A stretch of 64,000 nt of DNA from NCBI RefSeq assembly GCF_014358075.1, contig NZ_JACONT010000017.1, positions 21,490-85,489 of the forward strand. Direction: 5' to 3'. Origin of the DNA: Sphingomonas albertensis (GTDB taxonomy: Bacteria; Pseudomonadota; Alphaproteobacteria; Sphingomonadales; Sphingomonadaceae). The notes beneath the pieces were generated by a model. It searched no databases and was not told where the DNA came from. It saw nothing but the letters and a program-made list of their open reading frames with translations. Both the position numbers and the translations under genes were made by a program. Below, one piece after another: positions 26,512 to 34,700 of the stretch (its first letter is position 1; each line of letters opens with the position of its first letter).

Positions 26512-27627
26512 ATGGGATCGTCTTCGACCGGCACGTCTTCGGCAATCACGCATGCGGATGCACCGGTCGAGCGTCCTCGCTTCGCATGGTTCTCGAGCGA
26601 GCGTGTCATCGGCGTAGCAGTCTTCCTGCTGGCGGCCGCCGTCCTCATCGTGTGCATCCAGAACTGGAATCGCTGGATCGGTGCGGTACGCCACCAGAGC
26701 ACGGATGACGCGTATCTCACTACGGATCTCACGCCGCTGAGCGCCCGCGTATCGGGCTACGTCCGCGCCGTGCCCGTTCAGGACTTCCAGACGGTGCGGC
26801 GCGGGCAGTTGCTCGTGCAGATCGACGACGACGACTACAGGGCCGCCGCGGCACAGGCGGCTGCGAACGTGGCTGTCGCAGAGGCGGCTGTCGCCAACCT
26901 CAAAGCCGAGCAGGGCCTTCAGAAAGCGAACATAGTGGCCGCCGGCGCCACCGTCGCGGCCTCCCTGGCGACGTCCAGGCGCGCGGATCGCGCAGCGACG
27001 CGTCAGCATGTGCTGCTAGCCGGCGGAGCGGGTTCCGAGGACCAGGTCGAGGCGGCCGATGCGCAGGCGACGGTCACTGCGGCGGACCTCGATCGGGATC
27101 ATGCGAACCGGGGCGCGGCGACGGAGCGGATGAAGGTTCTCGCATCTCAGGTGAACCAGGCTCGGGCTTCGGTCGCCGCAGCCAGGGCTGCCGCCCGGAT
27201 CGCCGACATAAGCCTGCGTCACACGCGCATCCTTGCCCCTGGGGACGGAGTCGTCGGGCAGCGGCAGGTGCATCCCGGGCAGTTCCTCGCGATCGGCGAG
27301 CAGGTCCTCGCGTTCGCGCCGCTTCCGCGCATCTGGGTCATCGCCAACTTCAAGGAGACGCAGATGGCGCACGTCTTCGTCGGGCAGCGAACCAAGGTCA
27401 CCGTCGACGCCCTTCCCGACAGGATCTTCTCGGGCCGCGTCGTCGGATATGCACCCGCATCCGGCGCACAGTTCTCGCTCCTGCCAGCCGACAACGCGAC
27501 CGGCAACTTCACGAAGATCGTGCAGAGGATCGCGGTGAAGATAACCCTCGACGTCGACAGCGGAACGCTTGCCCGCCTGCGACCGGGAATGTCGGCGAAC
27601 GCCGTCATCGACACGGGCATCCGTTGA
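26512..27627 (+). CDS. HlyD/EmrA-family membrane fusion protein of a tripartite efflux pump
   Basis: This 371-aa protein has one N-terminal membrane helix (about residues 34-52), a DDAYLTTDLTPLSARVSGYV lipoyl half, a long alpha-hairpin rich in Ala and charged residues (about 110-235), the second lipoyl half (ILAPGDGVVGQR), and a beta-barrel (VIANFKETQM). It links an inner-membrane MFS pump to an outer-membrane channel. The stop overlaps the next ATG (TGATG). Operon order is fusion protein, pump, channel. Confidence 0.92.
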   Translation: MGSSSTGTSSAITHADAPVERPRFAWFSSERVIGVAVFLLAAAVLIVCIQNWNRWIGAVRHQSTDDAYLTTDLTPLSARVSGYVRAVPVQDFQTVRRGQLLVQIDDDDYRAAAAQAAANVAVAEAAVANLKAEQGLQKANIVAAGATVAASLATSRRADRAATRQHVLLAGGAGSEDQVEAADAQATVTAADLDRDHANRGAATERMKVLASQVNQARASVAAARAAARIADISLRHTRILAPGDGVVGQRQVHPGQFLAIGEQVLAFAPLPRIWVIANFKETQMAHVFVGQRTKVTVDALPDRIFSGRVVGYAPASGAQFSLLPADNATGNFTKIVQRIAVKITLDVDSGTLARLRPGMSANAVIDTGIR

Positions 27628-29219
27628 TGGCGGCGACGGCGCCCGCGCCCGTGGAGCTCGTCGCTCCGAGGCCGTCCTGGCGTGCGTGGGTCGCGGTCGG
27701 CGCGGTGCTCTTCGGCGCCTTCATCTCCACGTTGACGGGGCGGCTGTCGAGCTTCGGACTCGCAGACATCCGCGGCGCTCTCCACGCCGGCTTCGACGAA
27801 GGGGCTTGGATCACGACGGCGCAGACCGTCGGCCAGATGCTGGTGACGCCCGTGGCGGTCTGGGCCAGCGGCGTATACGGAGCCAAGAGGGTCCTCACAT
27901 GGGGTGCAGTCCAGTTCACCCTCGTGTCCGGCCTCCTGCCCTTCTGCACATCCATCGAGCCGTTCCTGGCTCTGCAGTTCCTGTCGGGCATCGGCTCGGG
28001 AACCTTCATACCGCTGACGCTGGGCGTGGTCCTGCGCTCTCTGCCGCAACGGATGTGGGCCTACGGGATCGCCGTCTACGGCCTCAACCTCGAGCTTTCG
28101 CTCAACATCTCCGCATCGTTGGAGGCATGGTACGTCGACAACTGGGACTGGCGGTTCATATTCTGGCAGAACGTTCCCTTGGGCATCGCCATGCTAGCGT
28201 GTCTTCACGTCGGGTTCGGTGCGCAGGTCGCGCCGAAGCGGTGGTCGTGGCCGAAGCCCTTCGGCGTCCTTACCGTCGGCCTCGGCCTGGCGCTCGTGTA
28301 TGCCGGCCTGGATCAGGGAAACCGGCTGGATTGGTTCGGGTCGGGCATAGTGGCGGGGCTGCTTCTGGCAGGCGCCATCCTTCTCGCGGGAGCGCTGCTG
28401 CTCGGCCTCCTTCACCCCAGCGCATGGTTCGACCTCGCCGCGGCCATCCGCTGGCCGATGCCGCTCCTCCTTCTCAACATCTGCGTCCTGAGGCTCACGA
28501 TCCTTTCGACCGCTTACCTCATCCCGCAGTTCCTGGTCACGGTGCGCGGCTTTCGGACATTCGAGGTCGGGCAGGCCCTTCTCTGGATTGCCGGTCCGCA
28601 GCTGATCACGGCTCCGATCGTGGCCGTGCTCCTCCTCCGACTGCAATCCCGATGGATCGCATGCGCGGGTCTCGTTGCGATCGCCGGGGCGTGTTTCATC
28701 GTGGCGCACGGCATGACCCCGCAATGGGGTCCGGAGCAGTTCCTGCCGACGCAGCTGCTCCAGGCGCTTGGCCAATCCCTGGCGCTCAGCGGCATCGTGT
28801 ACACGGGCCTCCACTACATGAAGCCGGACGCGGCTCCGACGTTCGGCGCGATGCTGCAGACCGCGCGGCTTCTGGGCGGCGAGGCCGGCCTCGCGTTCGT
28901 CGTCACGTTCGTCCGTCAGCGCGAGCAGCATGCGTCCGCCACGATCGGTCAGCATGTCGCGGTCGGCGATGCAGCGGTCTCGCAGCGCCTTTCGGAGTAC
29001 GGCTCGTTGCTGGCAGGCCATGATCCTTCCGGAACGACGGGGGCTCGTTCCCTGGCGCTTCTCGCGCGGTCCGTCAGGCAGGCCGCGGACACGCAGTCGG
29101 TCATAGACGGGTTTCTCGTCATAGGGCTGATCGCGTTCCTCGCACTGGTCCTGATGATAGTGCTCGGCACCGCCCCCTCGGCGGCCGAGCCGGCAGGGAC
29201 GGTTCCTCATGGGAAGTAG
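27627..29219 (+). CDS. MFS exporter of the tripartite pump, DHA2/EmrB type
   Basis: This 530-aa protein has about 14 membrane segments. The usual D1-type first-helix motif is altered (FGAFISTLTGRLSSFGLADI), while WITTAQTVGQMLVTPVAVW, and the large loop near residue 440 (QREQHASATIGQHV) match EmrB/FarB pumps. It should export hydrophobic compounds, solvents or fatty acids with proton exchange. Start and upstream stop overlap by 1 bp; a TTG one codon earlier is an alternative. Its end overlaps the channel gene by 11 bp. Confidence 0.9.
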   Translation: MAATAPAPVELVAPRPSWRAWVAVGAVLFGAFISTLTGRLSSFGLADIRGALHAGFDEGAWITTAQTVGQMLVTPVAVWASGVYGAKRVLTWGAVQFTLVSGLLPFCTSIEPFLALQFLSGIGSGTFIPLTLGVVLRSLPQRMWAYGIAVYGLNLELSLNISASLEAWYVDNWDWRFIFWQNVPLGIAMLACLHVGFGAQVAPKRWSWPKPFGVLTVGLGLALVYAGLDQGNRLDWFGSGIVAGLLLAGAILLAGALLLGLLHPSAWFDLAAAIRWPMPLLLLNICVLRLTILSTAYLIPQFLVTVRGFRTFEVGQALLWIAGPQLITAPIVAVLLLRLQSRWIACAGLVAIAGACFIVAHGMTPQWGPEQFLPTQLLQALGQSLALSGIVYTGLHYMKPDAAPTFGAMLQTARLLGGEAGLAFVVTFVRQREQHASATIGQHVAVGDAAVSQRLSEYGSLLAGHDPSGTTGARSLALLARSVRQAADTQSVIDGFLVIGLIAFLALVLMIVLGTAPSAAEPAGTVPHGK

Positions 29220-30648
29220 AGTGATCGTCGCCATCGGGTCCGTCGTCGTCGCGACGATGGCCGGTTGCGCCGCGGGTCCGGACTATCGTCCGTCGGTTCC
29301 TCCGCTGACGGCATCCGGCGCCTTCGCCTACGTACCGCCGGCAGCAGAAGGCGCTAACGACCTGCCCACGTCGTGGTGGCGGCTCTACGACGATCCGGTC
29401 CTGAACGGCCTCGTGGAGCGCGCGCTCCTCGCGAATGCGGATGTCCGAGTGGCCCAGGCGAACCTCGACGCCGCCCGTGCTTCACTCAGGGGCGTGCGCA
29501 CCACACGCCTGCCCGCAACCCTCTCGGATGGCGGCGCGACGTACGGACGATCGTCCACGACGACGCAGATAGCCGACTCCGAAGGCCGGACCGCGCCTGA
29601 TCGAACGATCGACACCTTCGGCGGATCGATCAGCTACGAACTGGACCTCTTCGGCCGGAACAGACGGTCGATCGAGGCCGCCTCCGCGGACGTGGGGGTG
29701 TCGGAGGCGGAGCGGGACGCGGCCCGCGTAGTGGTCGCCGCTGAAACCACCCGGGCATACGTGTCGGCCTGCTCGACCGCCCATCAGGGCCTGGTCGCGA
29801 AACGCACCGCCTCGGTCGCGGCCGAGGAGCGCGACGTCGTCGGACGGCAGTTCGCGGCCGGCGGGGCCACCCGGTTCGACCTTGCCCGCACCGACACGCT
29901 CTACGCGCAGACCTTGGCGGACATTCCCGGGCTCGAGGGAGAGCACCGCGCAGCGCTGTTCGCATTGGCCGCCATGCTGGGCGTCGGACCGGGCCAGGTC
30001 CCGGCAGCGGCGGCGGAATGCGCCGTGCAACCGGCAATCGGCCGCCCGGTCCCCGTAGGCGACGGTGCGGCTCTGATCCGTCGGAGGCCGGACATACGGG
30101 CCGCCGAGCGGAACGTCGCGGCCGCCAGCGCTCGCATCGGCGTTGCGCAGGCCGATCTGTATCCCAGCATCTCGTTGTTCGGCTCGGCGTCGACGTCGGC
30201 GCCGGACCTCGGCGGGCTCGGAACCCGGCCGTCGACGTCGTTCGGCTTGGGGCCGCTGATCTCGTGGTCGTTCCCCAACGTAGCGGCGGCCCGAGCACGC
30301 ATCGCAGCGGCGAAGGCTACGGATCGAGTCGCGATCGCTCGTTTCGACGGGGCGGTGCTGACTGCGCTGAAGGAGGTCGAACAATCGCTTGCGCGCTATT
30401 CGGCCGCCCTCGACCGGACGCGTCATCTGGAAGTCGCAGCAGCCAACGCCGAGGTCGCGCTGGACCTGGCGCGGATGAGCCTGGCTGCAGGATCGATCAG
30501 CCGGCTGGACATGCTCGAGGCCGAGCGGACGCACGTGGGCGCGCAGGCGTCGCTGGCCGCTGCCGAAGCGCAGCGCGGAGACACGCTGGTCACTGTGTTC
30601 AAGGCGCTTGGCGGCGGGTGGCAGACCGATCGACAGCCTGCCGACTGA
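29209..30648 (+). CDS. Outer-membrane efflux lipoprotein, NodT/OprM family
   Basis: This 479-aa protein begins with a lipoprotein signal (MGSRVIVAIGSVVVATMAGC, lipidated at Cys20). Two repeats of the outer-membrane factor follow, with PTSWWRLYDDPVLNGLVERAL, SYELDLFGRNRRSIEAA and the second-repeat IRRRPDIRAAERNVAAASARIGVA (partial: RRRPDIRAAER). It forms the trimeric exit duct for the upstream MFS/HlyD pair. It overlaps the pump gene by 11 bp and is followed immediately by a terminator-like hairpin. Confidence 0.93.
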   Translation: MGSRVIVAIGSVVVATMAGCAAGPDYRPSVPPLTASGAFAYVPPAAEGANDLPTSWWRLYDDPVLNGLVERALLANADVRVAQANLDAARASLRGVRTTRLPATLSDGGATYGRSSTTTQIADSEGRTAPDRTIDTFGGSISYELDLFGRNRRSIEAASADVGVSEAERDAARVVVAAETTRAYVSACSTAHQGLVAKRTASVAAEERDVVGRQFAAGGATRFDLARTDTLYAQTLADIPGLEGEHRAALFALAAMLGVGPGQVPAAAAECAVQPAIGRPVPVGDGAALIRRRPDIRAAERNVAAASARIGVAQADLYPSISLFGSASTSAPDLGGLGTRPSTSFGLGPLISWSFPNVAAARARIAAAKATDRVAIARFDGAVLTALKEVEQSLARYSAALDRTRHLEVAAANAEVALDLARMSLAAGSISRLDMLEAERTHVGAQASLAAAEAQRGDTLVTVFKALGGGWQTDRQPAD

Positions 30649-30672
30649 GCCCCGCGGCAATGCTGCGGGGCT
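30648..30672. terminator. Terminator-like hairpin at the end of the efflux operon
   Basis: AGCCCCGCGGC (30648-30658) and GCTGCGGGGCT (30662-30672) pair over 11 bp with one G-U and a 3-nt loop. It begins at the last base of the efflux lipoprotein stop codon and lies 35 bp from the end of convergent cydB, so it may serve both directions. There is no U-tract. Confidence 0.6.
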
Positions 30673-30707
30673 CCGCCACCATCGATGAAGTACCGACGGA
30701 GCGCTCT

Positions 30708-31721
30708 TCAGTATCCGCTCGCGCCGGCGTTCACCTTGCCGCGGAAAACCCAGTAGCTGTAGCCGACGTAGGCCAGGATGATCGGGACTATGACGATCAG
30801 CGCGGTGGCCACGATCACCTGCGTCCGATAGGACGACGTAGCCTCCCAGATGGTCATCACCCCTGGAATGGCAGCTGGCCAGATGCTGGCGCCGATCCCG
30901 CTCAAGGAGGCTAGGAAGAGTACGATCGACGCGGCGAAGCTCAGCCATTCCCTCTGCGCGGAAAGGGACCGCCACGCCGTCACCCAGGCAGCAACGGCGA
31001 TCAGGGGAAGCGGTGCGAGCGTCGCCATCGACGGCCAGCTGAACCACTTGCCGGCGACCGAAGGCAACGACAGCGGAGTCCACGCGCTGACCAGCGCGAT
31101 CGCGGCGGCAGTCACGAGCAACGCAGGCCTAGCCGCCCGGCGCGCGAACTCCTGGACCTCGCCGCCGGTCCGCCAGATCAGCCAGCCGGCGCCGAGGACC
31201 GCGTAGCCGGCGACGACGCCGAACCCCGTCGCGACCGAGAAGGGGGTCAGCCAGTCGAACGTCCCGCCCGAGAAGCGGCCGTCCGTGACCGAGATCCTGC
31301 CGGTTATGAAGGCCCCGAGCACTGCACCCTGGCAGAATGCGGCCAATGCCGCGCCGCCCGAGAACGCCAACGACCAGGCCAGTTCGAACCTGCCCCTCTG
31401 TGAGCGGAATTCGAAGGCGATGCCGCGGAGCACCAGCCCGAACAGCATCAGCGCCAGAGGCACGTAGAAAGCGGGAAGCAGGATGGAGAACGCTGCGGGG
31501 AAGCCGGCGAGGAGCACCATGCCGCCCAGGACGAGCCACGTCTCGTTGCCGTCCCACATGGGTTCGAGCGACCTCATCATGACGTCCCGATCGTCCGTCC
31601 GCTGCGCGAACGGGAACAATATGCCGACGCCGAGGTCGAACCCGTCCAGTGTGACGTACAGGGCGATGACGAACGCGGTCGCGCAGGCGAAGAAGATCGC
31701 CAAATCGGGATGCGATGTCAC
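30708..31721 (-). CDS. cydB: Cytochrome bd-type quinol oxidase subunit II
   Basis: This 337-aa membrane protein has about eight helices. The N-terminal LYVTLDGFDLGVGIL and LEPMWDGNETWLVLGGMVL are hallmark CydB motifs, and TPFSVATGFGVVAGY and YRTQVIVATALIVIVPIILAYV-type sequence (YVGYSYWVFRGKV) close it. It pairs with CydA in the inner membrane to oxidise quinol with O2. The GTG start overlaps the cydA stop (GTGA). It ends convergently with the efflux operon. Confidence 0.93.
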   Translation of the reverse strand: MTSHPDLAIFFACATAFVIALYVTLDGFDLGVGILFPFAQRTDDRDVMMRSLEPMWDGNETWLVLGGMVLLAGFPAAFSILLPAFYVPLALMLFGLVLRGIAFEFRSQRGRFELAWSLAFSGGAALAAFCQGAVLGAFITGRISVTDGRFSGGTFDWLTPFSVATGFGVVAGYAVLGAGWLIWRTGGEVQEFARRAARPALLVTAAAIALVSAWTPLSLPSVAGKWFSWPSMATLAPLPLIAVAAWVTAWRSLSAQREWLSFAASIVLFLASLSGIGASIWPAAIPGVMTIWEATSSYRTQVIVATALIVIVPIILAYVGYSYWVFRGKVNAGASGY

Positions 31722-33112
31722 GACCGCTTCTCCTTCGCGTCGACCGTCGCCGCGAGTCCGTCCACGCCGACCGGACGGGCGACGGGTGGCGGCGGCGACG
31801 CGTCCGTCGGGCCGCGCAGGACCATTCGCCCTGCGTACCAGAAGAATCCGAGCAGCAGCATGTTGTAGAGCACGAGGGCGACGCCCAGTGATCCGGCCAC
31901 CGCGCCGCCCGCAATCGGCGAGACGGCTTGCGAGGTCCTCATCAGGCCGTAGACCACATAGGGCTGGCGACCGACTTCGGTGATGGTCCAGCCCGCGAGC
32001 GTGGCGATGAAGCCGAGCGGAATGCCGGCCATGCAAAGCAGGTGATACCAGCGCGCAGCGTAGAGCCGGCCGCGCATCCGGAGCACCGCGCCTGCGATCG
32101 CGATGATCAGCATGGCGACTCCGCAGCCGACCATGATGCGGAATGCGAAGAACACGGGCAGGACGGGCGGTTGCTCGGACGGCGGCACCTCCTTCAGACC
32201 CTTGATCTCTCCGTCGATGGAGTGGGTCAGGATGATGCTGCCCAGCAGCGGCACCTCGAGCGCGAACCTGTTGCGCTGCTCCTTCTGGTCGGGCCATGCG
32301 ATGACGTTGAGCGGAGCGCGCCTGGCGGTGACCCATCTTCCTTCGATGGCCGCGAGCTTCATCGGTTGGTATTTCCGGGTGTTCAGGCCGTGCTGATCTC
32401 CGATCACCATCTGCAGCGGCACGAGGACGAGTGCGAGCCAGAGCGCCAGCGAGAAGCAGGCCGTTCCCGCAGCCCGATCCCTGCCGTCGCCCCGCCACAG
32501 CCAGAACGCGGACACCCCCGCCACGACGAACGATCCCGTGACGAAGCTGGCGGTGAGCATGTGGGCGAGGCGATAGGGCATCGAAGGGTTGAAGACGACG
32601 CCCCAGAAGCTCGTCGCCACGAAACGACCGTCCGCCGTGATCGTGAACGCGGTCGGCGTCTGCATCCAGCTGTTCGCGGATATGATCCAGAATGCCGACA
32701 TGACCGTGCCGGTCGCCACGATCACACAGGCTGCGAAATGGACCTTCTGGTTCACGCGCTCCTGCCCGAACAGCATGATCCCGACGAACCCGGCTTCGAG
32801 GAAGAAGGCCGTCAGCACCTCGAGCACGAAGAGCGGTCCGATCACGTCGGCTGTCGCTCTCGCGTAGTTCGACCAGTTCAGCCCGAGTTGGTACGAGATG
32901 ACGACGCCCGTGACGACGCCCATGCCGAACGCCAGGGCGAAGATCCGAATCCAGAAGCGCTGCAGCATCCGATAGACTGGATTTCGCGTCCTGAACCAGG
33001 CGACGCCCAGGAATACGATGAACCAGGCGAGCCCGATGGTGAATGCCGGCCACAGGATGTGATATCCCATGGTGAAGGCGAACTGCAGCCGGGAGAGTAT
33101 CAGGGGTGTCAT
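31718..33112 (-). CDS. cydA: Cytochrome bd-type quinol oxidase subunit I
   Basis: This 464-aa protein opens with LSRLQFAFTMGYHILWPA, where His18 is the likely heme b595-type ligand, then SYQLGLNWSNYARATADVIG, GWxxE-like region, and QPMKLAAIEGRW, all typical of CydA. The Q-loop is short, as in the cyanide-insensitive CioA branch rather than E. coli CydA. It contributes the quinol site and hemes. It is first in the cydAB operon, whose promoter should be within the 289-bp gap downstream of the convergently read cytochrome c operon promoter side. No cydX or cydDC was seen here. Confidence 0.93.
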   Translation of the reverse strand: MTPLILSRLQFAFTMGYHILWPAFTIGLAWFIVFLGVAWFRTRNPVYRMLQRFWIRIFALAFGMGVVTGVVISYQLGLNWSNYARATADVIGPLFVLEVLTAFFLEAGFVGIMLFGQERVNQKVHFAACVIVATGTVMSAFWIISANSWMQTPTAFTITADGRFVATSFWGVVFNPSMPYRLAHMLTASFVTGSFVVAGVSAFWLWRGDGRDRAAGTACFSLALWLALVLVPLQMVIGDQHGLNTRKYQPMKLAAIEGRWVTARRAPLNVIAWPDQKEQRNRFALEVPLLGSIILTHSIDGEIKGLKEVPPSEQPPVLPVFFAFRIMVGCGVAMLIIAIAGAVLRMRGRLYAARWYHLLCMAGIPLGFIATLAGWTITEVGRQPYVVYGLMRTSQAVSPIAGGAVAGSLGVALVLYNMLLLGFFWYAGRMVLRGPTDASPPPPVARPVGVDGLAATVDAKEKRS

Positions 33113-33401
33113 CCCCGCAGCCTAGCCGCGCCCTTGGCGCTCGCTTGTCGAAAGCGAACGCGACCGAGCATCTTCGGATACGATGTCTGCATCGCACGAC
33201 GTCGCTGGTGCGCGAAGCATGGAACCGCCCGGAGACCACCGCTCGCGCGGCCTCCGGAATCCACGGCGCTGGCAACGTGCCGTGCATGTAGGGCGAGACG
33301 CGAGCGCGGCGACCTTCCCGCGCGTATCCGACCGCAACACCCTACCGCGGAAGCATGCCAGACGGACATGGCGCCCCGTCGGGGTCCGCCCTTCCGAACT
33401 C

Positions 33402-34700
33402 TCAGTCGATCCGCGCCATGCGGACCTGCCGAGGAGTGACGGTGCCCCGTTTGCCGGAGAAGTGACCGATCACGTAGTTGGCGACCGCTGCGACCTCGAC
33501 GTCCGAATAGGCCTTTGCGAACGCCGGCATCGCGGTCTGAGGCACATCCCCGGGAGCAGCGGACCCTTCGAGCACGCCCCGCACGAGGTTGGCGCCCGCA
33601 GGGTCGTTCACCGAGTGCGAACCCAGAAGCGCCGCTCGGGAATTCTGCTGACCGGTCCCGTTCCACCCGTGGCAGCTCGCACACGCTCCAGCGAAGATCC
33701 GGCTGCCCAGCGACCGTTCGTCTTGGGCAGGATTCCAGGGCCCGGACGCACGCACGGCGGCTGTGGGAGCCACCACCGCGGCTTCCGGTCCGACCCGGCG
33801 CGCTGGAACGGTCCGGAGATAGGCCACCACGGCGTCCACGTCCTGAACCGACAGCTTCGAAAGGCTGAGGTCGACCGCCTGACGCATGGCGCCGGTGGCC
33901 GATCCGTGTCCCGGCGCGTGACCGGATGACAGGTAGGCTGCGATGTCCGCGGAACTCCAGCCGCCGATACCGGTGTCCCGGTCCGGTGTGATGTTCCAGG
34001 CCTTCCAGCCGTCCACTTCGCCGCCGGAGAGGGCTTCGTCCTGCTTGCGGGCGAACATGAGGTTGCGCGGCGTATGACATTCGCCGCAGTGGGCCAGGCC
34101 CTGCACGACGTACGCCCCACGGTTCCAGCGGGCGTCTCGGGACGCATCGTCGACGAACGGTCGGCGGGTGCTAAAGAGAAGCTTCCAGCTGCGCATCACC
34201 CGTCGCTGATTGAACGGAAAGACCAGATCGTTGATCCTCGACGGCGTATCGGCGGGCGCCAGCGTCGCGATGTACTTGCGGATCGCGAGGATGTCGTCGG
34301 TCGAGAGCAGGGCGTAGCTGGTGTAGGGAAACGCCGGATAGAGATCCTCTCCGTGTCGTCCGACACCGGACCGCATGGCACGTACGAACTCCGCGTCGCT
34401 CCAGGCGCCGATGCCGTTGGAGCGGTCGGGCGTGATGTTGGGCGAGTAGATCGTTCCGAACGGAAGCTTGAAGGGCAACCCGCCGGCGAACGGCTTTCCT
34501 CCATCTACCGTATGGCACGCCGCGCAGTCGGCAGCGACGGTGAGGTACCTGCCTCTCTCCAGAAGGGCGGCGCCTCGAGGTTGGGCTCCGCTCGCGGCGA
34601 CCGCTGGCAGCGGATGGGGCAGGAAGAAGAAGAGTCCTGCGGCGACCACCGCCAGAAGAGCGATGGACGCAAGGCTCCGCCAGAGGGTGCGTCGCTTCAT
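33402..34700 (-). CDS. Tri-heme membrane-anchored cytochrome c of a dehydrogenase complex
   Basis: This 432-aa protein has an N-terminal membrane anchor (about residues 9-29) and three heme c sites: CAACH (about 59-63), CGECH (about 207-211) and CASCH (about 340-344), with distal Met candidates. It matches cytochrome subunits of periplasmic alcohol, aldehyde and gluconate dehydrogenases. Its start overlaps the stop of the Mo subunit (ATGA), so it is the third gene of that operon and should pass electrons from it to the quinone pool or a terminal oxidase. Confidence 0.92.
   Translation of the reverse strand: MKRRTLWRSLASIALLAVVAAGLFFFLPHPLPAVAASGAQPRGAALLERGRYLTVAADCAACHTVDGGKPFAGGLPFKLPFGTIYSPNITPDRSNGIGAWSDAEFVRAMRSGVGRHGEDLYPAFPYTSYALLSTDDILAIRKYIATLAPADTPSRINDLVFPFNQRRVMRSWKLLFSTRRPFVDDASRDARWNRGAYVVQGLAHCGECHTPRNLMFARKQDEALSGGEVDGWKAWNITPDRDTGIGGWSSADIAAYLSSGHAPGHGSATGAMRQAVDLSLSKLSVQDVDAVVAYLRTVPARRVGPEAAVVAPTAAVRASGPWNPAQDERSLGSRIFAGACASCHGWNGTGQQNSRAALLGSHSVNDPAGANLVRGVLEGSAAPGDVPQTAMPAFAKAYSDVEVAAVANYVIGHFSGKRGTVTPRQVRMARID

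Noticed and set aside
27569..29023. Plus-strand open frame of about 480 codons overlapping the EmrB-type pump
   Set aside because: It is out of frame with the pump, which has clear membrane segments; the alternative product is Arg-rich and low-complexity.
31928..33439. Plus-strand open frame of about 500 codons opposite cydA
   Set aside because: It is antisense to a well-supported cydA, is rich in Glu, Arg and His and has no domain or ribosome-binding site.
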